The notes under the pieces were generated by a model. The model was not told where the DNA came from. It searched no databases and worked only from the letters and a program-made list of their open reading frames with translations. The translations under genes and the position numbers were made by a program. A stretch of DNA of 64,000 bases from Accumulibacter phosphatis (GTDB lineage: Bacteria; Pseudomonadota; Gammaproteobacteria; Burkholderiales; Rhodocyclaceae): contig NC_013194.1 of the NCBI RefSeq assembly GCF_000024165.1, positions 496,001 through 560,000 on the forward strand, written 5' to 3'. The first letter of the stretch is position 1. Every line of letters starts with the position of its first letter. Positions 62,269 through 64,000 of the stretch are shown in pieces.

Positions 62269-64000
62269 GCGGCGCCACGGCCAGCCTGCCGAATCTGCAG
62301 CGCGCCAGCAACGCCAGCGCGAATGCCCAAACTGGCCTCAGCGGTTTTCTCGGCATCGCCAGCGCGCTGGCCGGCGGTGGCCATGACTCGCCGCTGCGAG
62401 GGATCAGCGAGGCGCTTGGAGGCCTTGACCAGGCATTGCAGATCGACGTCAGCGGACTCTCCGAGCGGCTGCCGGCAGCCCTGGCGAACATCGAGGAAGC
62501 GCTCCCCACCGACGCCCTGCGTTTTGTCGAGGAAATCGTAAACCGCTACCAGGAAGTCAGCGACTTCCTGGCGAGCAGCGGACTGGTGCGCCAGATCCAG
62601 CCGGGGGCCAGCCTCGAAACGACGGCGCTGGCTCTGATCGACGAGCTGCTGAATCTGTTCAGCGCCCGCCTCGCGGGTCTCGGTTCGTCGCTGATCGACG
62701 CCGACACGCTCGAAGCCGTGAGCAAAGCGCTGGCGACGATGGAGGCGCTGGCCTCCGGTAGCGTTCTTCCCGCCGATCAACTGCTTGAATTCCTTTCCCG
62801 GAACCTGTTGGGCGTCGACGCCGACTTGCTCGTTGGTGCCCGCAGTCAGCTCGACGCGGCCCTGGCGATCCTCGATCCATTCTCTGCCACCGCGGTCGAG
62901 GCAGCAGTCGCAGCCACCCGCGACGCCGCGACCACGGCCTTGCGCAACCTCGCCGAGGCGTTGCGCGAGTTCGACCCGAACGATCTCGCCGCCTACGCGA
63001 CGCCCGAAGCGCTGCTCGATACGCTCGGCCGGGCGCTGGAAGCCGCTTTTCTCGCCCTTGAGGCGCTGTACTCAGCGTTGACCGTCGCCGTGGCGCGGCC
63101 GGAATGGGAGACGCTGTTCACCTCCTGGGCCGCCGTGCTGGCCGCCGTCGAACTGGCAGACGTGCCGACGGTGGACGACGCCGTCGATGCCATCGCCGGC
63201 GCCATCGAGTCGCTGCTGGCGCGGCTGACGATGAGCCTGTCACCGGACGATCTCGCGGCACAGGTCGCACGCATGGCGGGCTCGCTGCACGCGCTGTTCA
63301 GCGACTCGCCACTGGCGCAGGTCCGCCAGATCCTGATCGACTTCATCGGCAGGATCGGCGCCGAACTCGCCGCGATTCCGGTCGAAGACGTCCGGACCGC
63401 CGTGCTCGGAATGCTGCAGACCGTGCAGCGGCAGATCGAGGAGCTCGGTATCGCGGAGGTACGGTCGACGATCGAGAAGGGCTTCCAGGATGCCAACGAC
63501 TTCGTCGACGACAATCTGGGTGGCGACCTGCTGGCGGGGATCAGCACGCAACTCGCCGCGGCGCTCGGCCAACTCGAGAACATTCCGGTCGCCGAACTGG
63601 GACAGGAACTGGCCAGCGCGATTCAGGCGGCCAGCGAGCTGATCGAGGATCTGCAGGCCAAGTTGGCCGCCGGACTCGACGAGGTGCGCACGCTTCTCGC
63701 TTCGCTCGACGGCATCGACTTTCGTCCCGTGGCCGACGAAGTGGTCGATGAAATCGGTGCGCTCAAGTCGCGCCTTGCCGCCATACGGCCGGAGTCCTTG
63801 TCGGACGTCGAGCGTATCGCCATTCAGGCCGGTCTCTCTGTCCTGCGCGCCATCGACCTGGAGGGGATGATCGAAGGCGAACTGAAGAAGGAGTTTGCCA
63901 GCGTCGATGCGCAACTGGCGCAGGTCGTCCAGGCGATACTCGACGCCTGGCTGGAGTTTCGCCGCCGTGTCGGGACTCTCGACGGCGCATCGCTGGCGGC
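62265..64000 (+). CDS. Long Ala/Leu-rich helical protein of the tail-like cluster (partial)
   Basis: Starts with a GTG at 62265 overlapping the previous TGA (GTGA) and stays open for 578 codons to the window edge. It is almost entirely amphipathic helix with repeating LxxAL, EALxxLxxAL and IxxxLxxL spacing, many Asp/Glu and few Gly or aromatic residues (EELGIAEVRSTIEKGFQDAN, GLDEVRTLLASLDGIDFRPV). That fits a tape-measure-like or scaffold protein that sets tail length or fills the tube, although the fold could also be a baseplate-linked helical bundle. Completion beyond the window is needed to know its size. Confidence 0.75.
   Translation, partial: MSGATASLPNLQRASNASANAQTGLSGFLGIASALAGGGHDSPLRGISEALGGLDQALQIDVSGLSERLPAALANIEEALPTDALRFVEEIVNRYQEVSDFLASSGLVRQIQPGASLETTALALIDELLNLFSARLAGLGSSLIDADTLEAVSKALATMEALASGSVLPADQLLEFLSRNLLGVDADLLVGARSQLDAALAILDPFSATAVEAAVAATRDAATTALRNLAEALREFDPNDLAAYATPEALLDTLGRALEAAFLALEALYSALTVAVARPEWETLFTSWAAVLAAVELADVPTVDDAVDAIAGAIESLLARLTMSLSPDDLAAQVARMAGSLHALFSDSPLAQVRQILIDFIGRIGAELAAIPVEDVRTAVLGMLQTVQRQIEELGIAEVRSTIEKGFQDANDFVDDNLGGDLLAGISTQLAAALGQLENIPVAELGQELASAIQAASELIEDLQAKLAAGLDEVRTLLASLDGIDFRPVADEVVDEIGALKSRLAAIRPESLSDVERIAIQAGLSVLRAIDLEGMIEGELKKEFASVDAQLAQVVQAILDAWLEFRRRVGTLDGASLA

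Overview
The window reads as a high-GC chromosome segment of a Gram-negative betaproteobacterium. A Rhodocyclales organism close to 'Candidatus Accumulibacter' is my guess; it rests on gene content and style (rpsU-yqeY-dnaG-rpoD, a PEP-CTERM protein, a giant RTX exoprotein, a type IV pilus/type II secretion-like cluster, GC-rich third codon positions). No rRNA, tRNA or CRISPR array was seen.

Left third (1-22.1 kb, all minus strand). A long co-directional block begins at about 22.1 kb with a sigma70-like promoter whose -10 overlaps a Fur-box-like palindrome. It runs through a 69-aa protein, three type IV prepilin-like proteins, a small exported protein, a PilM-PilN-like fusion, a PilO/GspM-like protein, a PilT-like and a GspE/PilB-like ATPase, GspF, a CopD-like membrane protein, a PilP/GspC-like protein and a secretin. 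It continues into an outer-membrane barrel, a di-heme c-type oxidoreductase, a MoxR/DUF58/transglutaminase-like trio and an FTR1 iron permease, and leaves the window inside another gene. Many junctions are ATGA overlaps, which suggests translational coupling. The transglutaminase-like protein has Ala where the catalytic Cys is expected.

Middle (22.1-38.4 kb). Mostly metabolic and accessory genes: cysK, an SDR oxidoreductase, a small exported protein, an MFS exporter with a divergent LysR regulator, and a decayed mobile-element patch (IS1182-like fragment, REP-associated tyrosine transposase fragment, REP-like palindrome). Then come two paralogous exported proteins of an unrecognised family, a YyaL/DUF255 thioredoxin-domain protein, and the ergothioneine pair egtD-egtB. 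A roughly 1-kb gap holds an excellent LexA/SOS box set in a promoter with no recognisable target gene.

Right third (37.6-64 kb). A small exported protein, a 3488-aa RTX protein with a lipase-like serine motif and near-identical 492-bp tandem repeats, and a type I secretion ABC transporter form a secretion unit; no membrane-fusion partner is adjacent. The macromolecular-synthesis operon follows (rpsU, yqeY, dnaG, rpoD), ending at a bidirectional terminator shared with a convergent PEP-CTERM gene. The window ends inside a contractile-tail-like cluster: sheath, tube, possible chaperone, a disordered protein, a possible baseplate protein and a long helical protein.

The candidates most worth pursuing as undescribed systems are the possibly iron-responsive pseudopilus/secretin/cytochrome block, the tail-like cluster beside rpoD, and the two-gene family of repeated exported modules at 28.7-31.8 kb.
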